Source: UBA5859 sp041940025
GTDB lineage: Bacteria > Pseudomonadota > Gammaproteobacteria > UBA5859
Direction: 5' to 3'
DNA: 64,000 bases
Assembly: GCA_041940025.1 (NCBI GenBank)
Contig: JBGTSY010000010.1
Location: forward strand, 19,925 to 83,924
Shown here: positions 1-7,478 of the stretch, piece by piece
Numbering within the stretch: position 1 is the stretch's first letter
Layout of the letters: each line of letters opens with the position of its first letter
Position numbers and translations under genes: made by a program
Notes under the pieces: model-generated
The model's input: the letters and a program-made list of their open reading frames with translations, nothing else
Databases searched by the model: none
What the model was told of the DNA's origin: nothing

Positions 1-534
1 TATCAATTGAGTGACAAAAAGCGATAGGGTTTGATGATCCTTCGCTTTGCCCATTACGCTCATGGAAGATGCGAGTTGCCATCGCGAGTCTCGTGGATTG
101 ATTTCATCTGCTGGCATGTCGAGAATATAACCGTCTGCCTGTTTATTGTGGGTAACGTCTTCCCTGATACGTTCAAACTTCCATTGTTCAAACCACACGT
201 CCGTCCCCGATAGCCCTCTTTCTATCACGGTAAAGATGTCATGGGTGCTGAAATGTCCACTTAGCGCATCCAACAGTCTAAGGTGTTGCGTCAGTATTCG
301 ATATTTATCCTCTAATCGCGCAATTTTTTCCTTTTCTTTTGCCGTAAAAGCCTGCTCCTCTTCCAACTCACCAATATTAGTATTTAAATGTTGGTAATAC
401 TGCCACGTGCCCAAGTAGCATATGAATACAACCAGCATGAAGATGGCGGCACATATAGCAGAGAGTTTGGCCAGATAAATACGGAAGGTGAATTCTCGAT
501 AATCTGCTGGGATTAAATCCAATTCTCGTGACAT
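1..534 (-). CDS. PilN-like pilus assembly protein (partial, runs off left edge)
   Basis: Reading the minus strand from the ATG at 534 gives 178 open codons to base 1 with no stop, so the C-terminus lies outside the window. The protein starts MSRELDLIPADYR, has one membrane segment at about residues 22-42, then a coiled-coil-like charged stretch (about 55-80) and a periplasmic portion. This is the layout of PilN/MshI-type inner-membrane alignment-complex proteins, whose short cytoplasmic N-terminus binds PilM. The start codon directly follows the TGA of the PilM-like gene, which supports the assignment. It is a family-level call; MshJ or GspL-C-like are alternatives. Confidence 0.7.
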   Translation of the reverse strand, partial: MSRELDLIPADYREFTFRIYLAKLSAICAAIFMLVVFICYLGTWQYYQHLNTNIGELEEEQAFTAKEKEKIARLEDKYRILTQHLRLLDALSGHFSTHDIFTVIERGLSGTDVWFEQWKFERIREDVTHNKQADGYILDMPADEINPRDSRWQLASSMSVMGKAKDHQTLSLFVTQLI

Positions 535-1626
535 TCAAAAGCCTCGCAGTGATAAACCGGTGGCCAACGCGAAACGCACACCGTTTTCAGGATCTTGTTC
601 ACAAAGGCCTAGATCTGCCAAGGGATCGGGTCGAACCATGGGTATTTTTAATGTCTTAAACAAGGTTTTCTCAACACCAGGCCAACGTGCCAGCGCCCCT
701 AATATATAGACGCAACGAACGGGTTCTCCGCGGGTTTCCGAGGCACTGTAGATTAATGCTCGATTGATGCTTGGTAGGAGATCGGCAAACACTTTTTCCA
801 CTAGTTCATCAAATTCTCTTTGATCTTTTTCTTCAGTGATATTCAATCCGGCTCGAGCCAACAGATCCAAACCGCCCTGTTCTAACATGTCGCGGATCAT
901 GTCTTCTCCACCACCCATGTAATCTGCCAATGCATTAATGACTTTGTCTTCTCCAACTTTGGTTTGTTGGTCAAATAGAAGCTTGCCTCCAGCAAGGCAG
1001 CTAAGATAACTGCTGGACTTGGCAAAATTGAGCACCAGTACATTGTCATGATCATGTTGGCAGTAGGCATGGCGAATTAACCTGGCCAATGCGACTGGAC
1101 CGATTTCCAAGGCCTCAATGCGTAGGCCACATTGTCTGAGTAATTCCAAAAATTCGATAACTTCTTGCCGATCTGCGGCAGCTACCAAGGCAACGTGATT
1201 GCCTTGTTTATCACGGTTGCCTATGGGAATGTAGTCCACCACTGCGTTTTTCAGACCTGTGGACATACGAGATTCCATGACCTTGATAATCGCCGCATCG
1301 TGACTCTGATCTTTTTCTAGTCGGTATTGAATGGAGGAGAGACGCACTTTACCCGGCGGCATGGAGACGACGACACGATTAGACGAAAAACCTGATTTAA
1401 TGGCGCTTTTAATCACCTTGCGCAGTTGAGCGGGATAGGAAAACAGTTCGGATCTAGGACGTTCGAACTGAGTGATGGAATGATTGACGAGTTGGAATTC
1501 TGCGTTTGAACGTTGTAGCTGAACGCATTGTAAGCTGTTGATGCTGAAGTCCATGCCGATGCAACCATGCTGTATTAGCGAAGGTTGTGGGCGAAATATC
1601 CTGTTTAATGGTAGTTTCTCTAACAA
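535..1626 (-). CDS. PilM-like actin-fold pilus assembly protein
   Basis: A 363-residue soluble protein of the usual PilM/MshI length. Residues about 20-40 (IGMDFSINSLQCVQL) resemble the first nucleotide-binding strand of actin-like PilM proteins, and the GGxL plus late LGALARWPG segments fit the rest of the fold. PilM binds the N-terminal tail of PilN and links the cytoplasmic ATPase to the membrane complex. The start is a TTG at 1626 preceded by an AAGAGA-like ribosome binding site; the next in-frame ATG would remove the first strand. It is followed with no gap by the PilN-like gene and separated by about 210 bases from the upstream DNRLRE gene. Confidence 0.75.
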   Translation of the reverse strand: MLEKLPLNRIFRPQPSLIQHGCIGMDFSINSLQCVQLQRSNAEFQLVNHSITQFERPRSELFSYPAQLRKVIKSAIKSGFSSNRVVVSMPPGKVRLSSIQYRLEKDQSHDAAIIKVMESRMSTGLKNAVVDYIPIGNRDKQGNHVALVAAADRQEVIEFLELLRQCGLRIEALEIGPVALARLIRHAYCQHDHDNVLVLNFAKSSSYLSCLAGGKLLFDQQTKVGEDKVINALADYMGGGEDMIRDMLEQGGLDLLARAGLNITEEKDQREFDELVEKVFADLLPSINRALIYSASETRGEPVRCVYILGALARWPGVEKTLFKTLKIPMVRPDPLADLGLCEQDPENGVRFALATGLSLRGF

Positions 1627-1838
1627 ACTGAATTCTCTTTACTTGGTTGACACTTCCACACGCTGAGGTCTGTCCCATCGCCTTGATAGACTGACTTTTG
1701 TTGCTGGCGTTGCCCGCTGCCAATACGCTGTTTGTTGTTGTCTCTATATAATTAAAATTACTAGCTATTACATCGGCAGAGGCAGTCCACAATTAACCAG
1801 TGGGTTAACTTCTGTGAAAGCGGTATCCGGGAGTGGCG

Positions 1839-3833
1839 CTATGGAGGGGTATAGGTGATACTGAGCACCGGATGAATAGTGGCATCGGAATCATTGATTG
1901 AACCGAATTCGCGCCTCTTGTTCAGTAAACTGCTATACACAAAAATGATTCCTTGGTTGGTAAAGGTTCCATCGACCCACTCCTGTACCTGGCTAGTGGT
2001 TAGATTGAGATTTTGCCACCCGGTACTGTTGGGAAGATCTCCAGAATAGAGTGATGAGGTATCCCAACTCCCGCCGCCTAGTGTGTTCCAAGTATCCAAA
2101 TTTTCATCCCATGCCGTATCCACTCGATAGATACTGGTGGTCATGGTGCCCGAACCAGTGGATGACACGATTTCCACACCCAATGTGGCAGTGACTACGG
2201 TCGCGCCCGCCGGAACGTTTGAAGCAATATCAAAGTTCATGAGAGTCCGGCTGAAGTTGCCGGAGAAAATCCCTCCTTGACGACCGGTTCGCAGGGTGGT
2301 GTCTGTACCGTAGTTGGTGTTCGGGTTGCCCTCATAGATCCAGGTGTCCGCATCTGCCACTATGTCCACAGTCACGTTTCCAGCGCCACCACCGCCCGCG
2401 CCATCGTCAATGCGTACATTGTCGATATATATGGCTCGCGAGAAAAAGCTATAGAGTCTGCGGCTGGAAAAGCGAATGTAGATGGTATTGCCGTTGTAAG
2501 GAGTGAGATCATAATTTTGTTGTTGATAGGTGCCGTCTGTGCCGGAGCCGGTGATGCGGCCCAACTCAGTCCAACTGGAGCCATTGAGAGAGACTTCCAC
2601 GGCCATATATTGGTTGGTGTTACTTAAGTTTTCGCGGCGATAGTCAAAACTTAGGGTGGGTGTTGTAAATACATCCAAGGTCAGTTGTCTGGAGATGCGA
2701 ATATTATTGCCACCGATTTGCAATCTAGTGTCACCACCATCGGTGGCCAACTGTATATCATTAGCGCAGGAGTTGTCTGATTCAGATTCATCCCATTGTT
2801 CGCTGCTCCAATCGATAGAGCCGTCGGTATTGGTGTAGTCCATACTGGTCGTACAGGTGAAGCTGTTGAATTGATCCTCATAATACAAATCATCTGGCAC
2901 ACAGGGCAGTCCACATTCGCAGGCGTAGCTTAACTCCAACGTGGGCTGTAAGCTGGCAGAAGCATGGTCACTGCTCGAAAATTGCGCATCGATAATATTG
3001 TTGGAGACAGCGAGCAATAGACCTTCATTGTCAGCTCCCTTGGCGACCCAAAGGTTGACTAAATTGGTGATATTCAAGGTGACGCCGCCCCCCCCACTGG
3101 TGATGGGTGCACTGGCCCAGATCTGATCGTGTTTGTCTCCCCCTGGGGTTGTCCAGCTTTGCGAAGTCTCATATTCATTCCAGGTGGCTTCAGAGGATTG
3201 CCACGCTTGGGTAATGCGATAGGCATAGAGAGTGCCACTGCTGGCACCAGAGCCGATAGATTCTAAATTCAATCTCAGTGTGGCGCTTTTCACATAGGCA
3301 TCAGGAGGAATCGCACTGAGATCGACCTTCACAAGGGCATGCTCTGTGACAGTGATGTCATTGCTAATATGCATATAAGTCGTGGCATCATAGTTTGTGG
3401 TCGGTTGTCCATCTTCGAGGTAGGTGTCCTCAATATTTGTAGTGCCGCTGTAAGTGATTGTTTGTGTGCTATCGTAAATCGCCACTTGCTCTCGAGTGAT
3501 GGTGACTGTCGCACCCTCCTCTGTGGTTCCAGTGGCGGTAATACTCACCGGGGAACCCGTGTAACTGGCAAAATTCGCGCTGTATTGATGGTTGCCTAAG
3601 CTGGTGGTTGGCAGATCTGTATAGGTCCCGCAGGAGGTGGCCTGCGCCTGCCATTTGGCATGAGCGATAGCCGCCTCGGCCAAGTAGGCTGCGAAATCAC
3701 GATCGGCCAGAGAGTGATTCTGATTGGAACCCTGGCCACCTTGTAAAATTAACAGGTAACTGATGATGCCCAAAGCAACCAGTAACGACACCACCGCCAT
3801 CATCGCAAAGCCACTGGAGTGGTGGCGTCTCAT
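1839..3833 (-). CDS. PilX/MshP-like pilus protein with two DNRLRE-type domains
   Basis: 664 residues. The N-terminus (RRHHSSGFAMMAVVSLLVAL) has the basic leader, GF processing-site-like motif and hydrophobic helix of PilX/MshP-type minor pilins, followed by an AEAAIAHAKWQ segment typical of the helix continuation. The rest is an exported region: a DNRLRE-like domain at about 125-303, a Cys-containing beta-sandwich-like domain at about 315-476 ending in IYIDNVRIDDG, a Gly linker at 478-485, and a second DNRLRE-like domain at about 487-662. DNRLRE domains are found on surface and pilus-tip proteins. The start overlaps the stop of the PilW-like gene by ATGA, implying translational coupling. A tip adhesin is the likely role; that is inference. 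Confidence 0.7.
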   Translation of the reverse strand: MRRHHSSGFAMMAVVSLLVALGIISYLLILQGGQGSNQNHSLADRDFAAYLAEAAIAHAKWQAQATSCGTYTDLPTTSLGNHQYSANFASYTGSPVSITATGTTEEGATVTITREQVAIYDSTQTITYSGTTNIEDTYLEDGQPTTNYDATTYMHISNDITVTEHALVKVDLSAIPPDAYVKSATLRLNLESIGSGASSGTLYAYRITQAWQSSEATWNEYETSQSWTTPGGDKHDQIWASAPITSGGGGVTLNITNLVNLWVAKGADNEGLLLAVSNNIIDAQFSSSDHASASLQPTLELSYACECGLPCVPDDLYYEDQFNSFTCTTSMDYTNTDGSIDWSSEQWDESESDNSCANDIQLATDGGDTRLQIGGNNIRISRQLTLDVFTTPTLSFDYRRENLSNTNQYMAVEVSLNGSSWTELGRITGSGTDGTYQQQNYDLTPYNGNTIYIRFSSRRLYSFFSRAIYIDNVRIDDGAGGGGAGNVTVDIVADADTWIYEGNPNTNYGTDTTLRTGRQGGIFSGNFSRTLMNFDIASNVPAGATVVTATLGVEIVSSTGSGTMTTSIYRVDTAWDENLDTWNTLGGGSWDTSSLYSGDLPNSTGWQNLNLTTSQVQEWVDGTFTNQGIIFVYSSLLNKRREFGSINDSDATIHPVLSITYTPP

Positions 3834-4687
3834 AATCTGGAGCCCACTCGAAAACTTCTGCTTAAGCTATATGTAGCACCGGCATCGTCAGTGACCGAAA
3901 TGCTGATGGTGACAAGAGGCCATGTGCTGTTTTGATCTGAGATCAGATCCACTGAAAAGTTTGTCACATTTTCTAATAAAACGTATTCGTCAAAATCGTT
4001 TCCGTCTGCGGCATTTAATGCTGGCCTTCTCTCAATGATTTGATTGCTTTGTAAATAGAAGGCCACTACGTCAATCCAATCTTCGTCTGTGGCACCGTCC
4101 CCATCGTCGTCGGCATCAGCGATTACCTGTGCATCCACGTCTGCGTTCGGATCTTCGTCGGTGCTGCCATCCGCATCATTATCAATATTATCCCACCAGT
4201 CTTCGTTTGCTGTTCCATCCTCATCGTTGTCTTGGCTTCCTCCAGCACCATCCACCACACCATTGCCGTCATCATCTAAGCCCACCACTCCTGCTGCGCC
4301 ATCGTTGGTGTGATCTGCCGGTAGATCTTCATTGATTAAGCCATCGTCATCATTGTCTGCGTCGGCAAATCCATCCGCATCCCGATCCAATTGTGGATCT
4401 AATCCCACTACAATGAGATCGCGGAGCGATTCGTCGTGGGCAGTGGCGCTATCGTCATGACGGGGTACCAATAGTCCATCACCTCTTTCAATGGAGCGCT
4501 CCAGCCGCATAAATGCGTGTTCGAGTTGTTTCATCTGTTCATTACGGCTGTTAACTTCAAGGGCCCCCATTGCCAACTGTTTGGATAGCTGGTGTATGCC
4601 ACCCAATAATATGAGGATCAACACCAGAGAAATGAGCATTTCCAGTAGTGTGAATCCTCGAATGGGATAGACCGGTGTTATCTTCAT
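3830..4687 (-). CDS. PilW/MshO-like minor pilin with Asp-rich calcium-loop repeats
   Basis: 285 residues. The prepilin signature GFTLLEMLISLVLIL is at residues 11-25, with Glu at +5 after the predicted cleavage. Residues about 101-203 carry about six copies of a D-x-D-x-D-G-x-x-x-E-D type motif (for example DNDEDGTANED, DNDADGSTDED, DADDDGDGATDED), resembling EF-hand or thrombospondin-type-3 calcium loops. The C-terminal part returns to an ordinary minor pilin beta-sheet (VDLISDQNS to SRSFRVGSRL). Both ends overlap neighbours by ATGA (with the PilV-like gene upstream and the DNRLRE gene downstream). Calcium binding is predicted from the motif only. Confidence 0.75.
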   Translation of the reverse strand: MKITPVYPIRGFTLLEMLISLVLILILLGGIHQLSKQLAMGALEVNSRNEQMKQLEHAFMRLERSIERGDGLLVPRHDDSATAHDESLRDLIVVGLDPQLDRDADGFADADNDDDGLINEDLPADHTNDGAAGVVGLDDDGNGVVDGAGGSQDNDEDGTANEDWWDNIDNDADGSTDEDPNADVDAQVIADADDDGDGATDEDWIDVVAFYLQSNQIIERRPALNAADGNDFDEYVLLENVTNFSVDLISDQNSTWPLVTISISVTDDAGATYSLSRSFRVGSRL

Positions 4688-5106
4688 GGTGTCGTTAATG
4701 TTTCAAAACTGTGCGGGCTATTTTCAATTTCTACCTTTACCCATAAGAGATCTGCATCTACTCCGGTGAAAGGATCATTGTCTGCATCGGCGTTGTCCCC
4801 GTCATAGCGCCATAGATAGACCAATGCACGATGGTTGGTCCCTGCGCTATCAGAATAAGTGGTGAACGTGGTGGGACTCCCTGCGGCTATGCCCGCGGCG
4901 TCCAAATCGCTATAACTTTCATTGAGAACCGTTTCCATAGTAGATTTCAATTTACTCGCCGCCTCCACAGAGTTGACATAGAGTCGACTGTGATTCACTG
5001 CTTGGGTGAGTGTTTGTAGTGCAGCCGGGAGCGCAATCGTGAGGAGAATGATGGCGATGAGCACTTCAAGATAGGCCATTCCGAGTTGTTTTTGGGGAAT
5101 ATTCAT
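4684..5106 (-). CDS. PilV/MshD/GspI-like minor pilin
   Basis: 140 residues. The N-terminus MNIPQKQLGMAYLEVLIAIILLTIALPAALQ is a prepilin-type leader and helix with GMAYLE in place of GFTLIE, as is common in PilV/MshD/GspI proteins, followed by the SxxEAASKL helix end. The globular domain is short. The ATG overlaps the GspH-like gene stop (CAATGAAT), and the stop overlaps the next ATG, so it lies inside a coupled operon. In MSHA and T2SS systems this class forms part of the tip complex primed at assembly start. Confidence 0.75.
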   Translation of the reverse strand: MNIPQKQLGMAYLEVLIAIILLTIALPAALQTLTQAVNHSRLYVNSVEAASKLKSTMETVLNESYSDLDAAGIAAGSPTTFTTYSDSAGTNHRALVYLWRYDGDNADADNDPFTGVDADLLWVKVEIENSPHSFETLTTP

Positions 5107-5669
5107 TGCACTGTGACTTTGCCCGTGCCGGGTTCTACCTCTATTTGCGCGATCTGATTATCGACACTCAGCTCTAGTTCCATTTGCGTGACACCAACGG
5201 TCAGAGGATCAATACATCTGGCCTCACCATATGAATCGAAATAGATGCGATTGCCTCCGTTGCACGTTGTGTCAAAACTAAGAGTCAGAGTGCTTAGAGT
5301 GGTATGCCCAAAGCGGGCATCTTCATCCAAATCGACGGTGTATAGTTTTTTGGTAATCGGATGATAGACATCGAATTGGGGCGTGGCAGGGCTGCCACTG
5401 GTGTCTAATTCAAATACCCGTAAGCGATTGTTACTGGTATCTACTTCCACGCCAAAGAATTTGTTTTGGCGATAAGATTCATTAACGGCATAAATAATGG
5501 CGTTGGCCACCTCTTCGGTGGCCAGACTAATTGCGATCGAGGAAGAAGGTCTAATCAGGCGGAGTGTGGCCGTGCTGATAATGGATAGAATGATGAGAAC
5601 GATTAACAGCTCAATGAGTGTAAATCCATTCACACTCTGCCGAGCTTGGATCACAATAGTTCCAACCAA
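5103..5669 (-). CDS. GspH/FimT/MshC-like minor pilin
   Basis: 188 residues with the prepilin motif NGFTLIELLIVLIILSIISTATLRLI beginning at about residue 14, then a helix with SLATEEVANAIIYAVNESY and a beta domain typical of GspH/FimT proteins. The frame opens with a TTG at 5669; a GTG at 5654 would give a leader of more usual length and is a reasonable alternative. It lies 37 bases downstream of the major pilin stop and overlaps the PilV-like start. Confidence 0.75.
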   Translation of the reverse strand: MVGTIVIQARQSVNGFTLIELLIVLIILSIISTATLRLIRPSSSIAISLATEEVANAIIYAVNESYRQNKFFGVEVDTSNNRLRVFELDTSGSPATPQFDVYHPITKKLYTVDLDEDARFGHTTLSTLTLSFDTTCNGGNRIYFDSYGEARCIDPLTVGVTQMELELSVDNQIAQIEVEPGTGKVTVQ

Positions 5670-5706
5670 AGGATAACATTTGCAACGAATAGCTTAGGGC
5701 ACGTGG

Positions 5707-6255
5707 CTAAAAAGCAGCGTGTGCCGCACTATCGTTCGCGATTAACTCGCCCGTATCGTCAGCGTACCGCCAGGCTTCAGTTCCAGATGCTGACAACCCT
5801 CCCAGGGCAGTGGTGGTATCCATGGCGAAGTCTGAGGACGCCGTGTAAGGATTGTCTGGAATACCTTTTTTAATATAAGGACCATAAACAAAACTGCCTA
5901 TTGAAAGATCACAGGAGGCACCAGTTGGATCTGTATAGCGAGTTAATTGATCAATCAGTGCCTGCTCAGATCCTGCTGCTCCGGTTCCCGCAGTACCACC
6001 GGTACAGGTACCGCCACTTGATGCGTTGAGTCCTGGGTAGTCGCCGTGATCCGCTTTGTACAACTCTATAGCCGATCTTAAAGTCCCCAAATTGGATTTT
6101 AATGCGGCTTCTCGTGCACTGTCGGACGAGTCGGAAAACTGGGGGATCACTACGGCCGCCAAAATACCCAAAATGACGACAACGATTAATAGCTCAACCA
6201 GTGTGAAGCCGAATTGTTGGTAAATAGGATTGTTATTAGAACGATTATTTTTCAC
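5707..6255 (-). CDS. Major type IV pilin (MshA/GspG-like)
   Basis: 182 residues. The leader is 16 residues ending in Gly, followed by FTLVELLIVVVILGILAAVVIPQF with Glu21 at the +5 position, and then SREAALKSNLGTLRSAIELYKADHGDYPG, which is close to MshA and GspG major subunits. Two Cys (84 and 115) could form the disulfide that holds the variable loop. The start is a GTG at 6255 preceded by TAGGAG. The gene lies directly after the PilC/GspF-like gene and before the minor pilins, as in mshG-mshA-mshC loci, and the 68-base spacer could allow separate expression. Confidence 0.8.
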   Translation of the reverse strand: MKNNRSNNNPIYQQFGFTLVELLIVVVILGILAAVVIPQFSDSSDSAREAALKSNLGTLRSAIELYKADHGDYPGLNASSGGTCTGGTAGTGAAGSEQALIDQLTRYTDPTGASCDLSIGSFVYGPYIKKGIPDNPYTASSDFAMDTTTALGGLSASGTEAWRYADDTGELIANDSAAHAAF

Positions 6256-6323
6256 GATGACTCCTAAAGTCTGTCAAAATAAGTAATACCACCTCTGTTT
6301 CATCGGCCAAGTGGTGTGTTTAC

Positions 6324-7475
6324 TTAGCCAACGGCAGAGGAAAGTTTGAAAATTGGCAAGATCAATGAGCTGACGATCAAGCCCACTAACACCCCCATAA
6401 ACATCAGCATGATGGGCTCCATCGCTTTCGCGGTAGATTGCAACTTTCTTTGCATATCTTTTTGATAATATGAAGAAAGTTTTCCGAGTACCTTGCCGAG
6501 ATTGCCTGATTCTTCGCCTGCCATAGCCATTTGATTGACCACTTTGGGGATAAACTGAGGGTGTTCAAAACTGCGAGTGAATGAACGTCCTTCCCTTAGA
6601 CGCTCTTCTACCTCAGATAAAAATGCGACGTAAAGATGATTGTTCACTGTGTCTCGACTGGCAATTAAGGAGTCTAGTAAGTTCACCCCGTTACTCAGAG
6701 ATAAGCTTAGTACTTGGGTCACTTGTACCAGATACAACTTAGCCACTAATCCCTTCAATACAGGCATTTTAAAAACAATTTTGTCCAGTGCTCGTTTACC
6801 ACTGGGGGCCTGTACACTGACTACCAGTGTCAACATCAATCCCATCGCCCCGATCAAAATCCATTGCCCATGTTGGGTGAGCAGATCGCTGGCTTCCAGA
6901 AATAGGATAGTAGTAGGAGGCAATTCATCTCGGATCTCTTCGAACATTTCTGCAAAGACAGGAAAGAGCTTGATCAGTACCAATACCACTACCAAAAGAG
7001 AAAACAAAATTAAAAAGGCCGGATAGGAAAATGAAGCAAATAAAGTGTGTTTCATTTCTGTGCGGCGTTCGTCGTAATCGTGTAGTTCTTCCAATACCTT
7101 GACCGTAAAGCCGCCTTGTTCACTTGCCGCGATAAGGTTCACGTAAGTGGCAGAAAACACTTTAGGGTGTTTTGCCAGTGCTTGTGAGAAAGATTTACCT
7201 TCTGAAACTTCTCTTGAGAGAGAGTCAACCAATTTTTTAAGTGGACCCTTGCCGAGTTGATTGGCTATCGCTTGCAAGGCGCCATGAATATTGATACCGG
7301 TATCTAGTAGCAGTGCGAGTTGCTCGGTAAAAAACATGCGATCTTTAACTGAGACTTTACCTTGTACATATTCCGATTCCAGTAGCGCTTGCCAATCGAA
7401 AGGCTTCTTTGCGGGGTGTTTTGTTCCTCGCGGTGGACTGTTTTTAGGAGTATCGGTAGAAAGTTGAATAGCCAA
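6324..7475 (-). CDS. PilC/GspF/MshG-like inner-membrane platform protein
   Basis: 383 residues with two T2SSF domains. Motifs include FTEQLALLLDTGINIHGAL, EGKSFSQALAKHPKVFS and NLIAASEQGG in the first half, and VTQVLSLSLSNGVNLLDSL and MAMAGEESGNLGKVL in the second half. Membrane segments are at about 148-172, 205-222 and 351-376. This protein couples the ATPase to pilin extraction and insertion. It starts four bases after the ATPase stop and has a normal family length. Confidence 0.88.
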   Translation of the reverse strand: MAIQLSTDTPKNSPPRGTKHPAKKPFDWQALLESEYVQGKVSVKDRMFFTEQLALLLDTGINIHGALQAIANQLGKGPLKKLVDSLSREVSEGKSFSQALAKHPKVFSATYVNLIAASEQGGFTVKVLEELHDYDERRTEMKHTLFASFSYPAFLILFSLLVVVLVLIKLFPVFAEMFEEIRDELPPTTILFLEASDLLTQHGQWILIGAMGLMLTLVVSVQAPSGKRALDKIVFKMPVLKGLVAKLYLVQVTQVLSLSLSNGVNLLDSLIASRDTVNNHLYVAFLSEVEERLREGRSFTRSFEHPQFIPKVVNQMAMAGEESGNLGKVLGKLSSYYQKDMQRKLQSTAKAMEPIMLMFMGVLVGLIVSSLILPIFKLSSAVG

Positions 7476-7478
7476 GAG

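Noticed and set aside
1454..1792. 112-codon minus-strand frame over the PilM start
   Set aside because: Lies mostly over the PilM-like gene in another frame and has no recognisable features.
1793..1808. Hairpin TTAACC-AGTG-GGTTAA between DNRLRE gene and PilM gene as a terminator
   Set aside because: Only six pairs, A-T-rich, and no T-tract; not enough to call.
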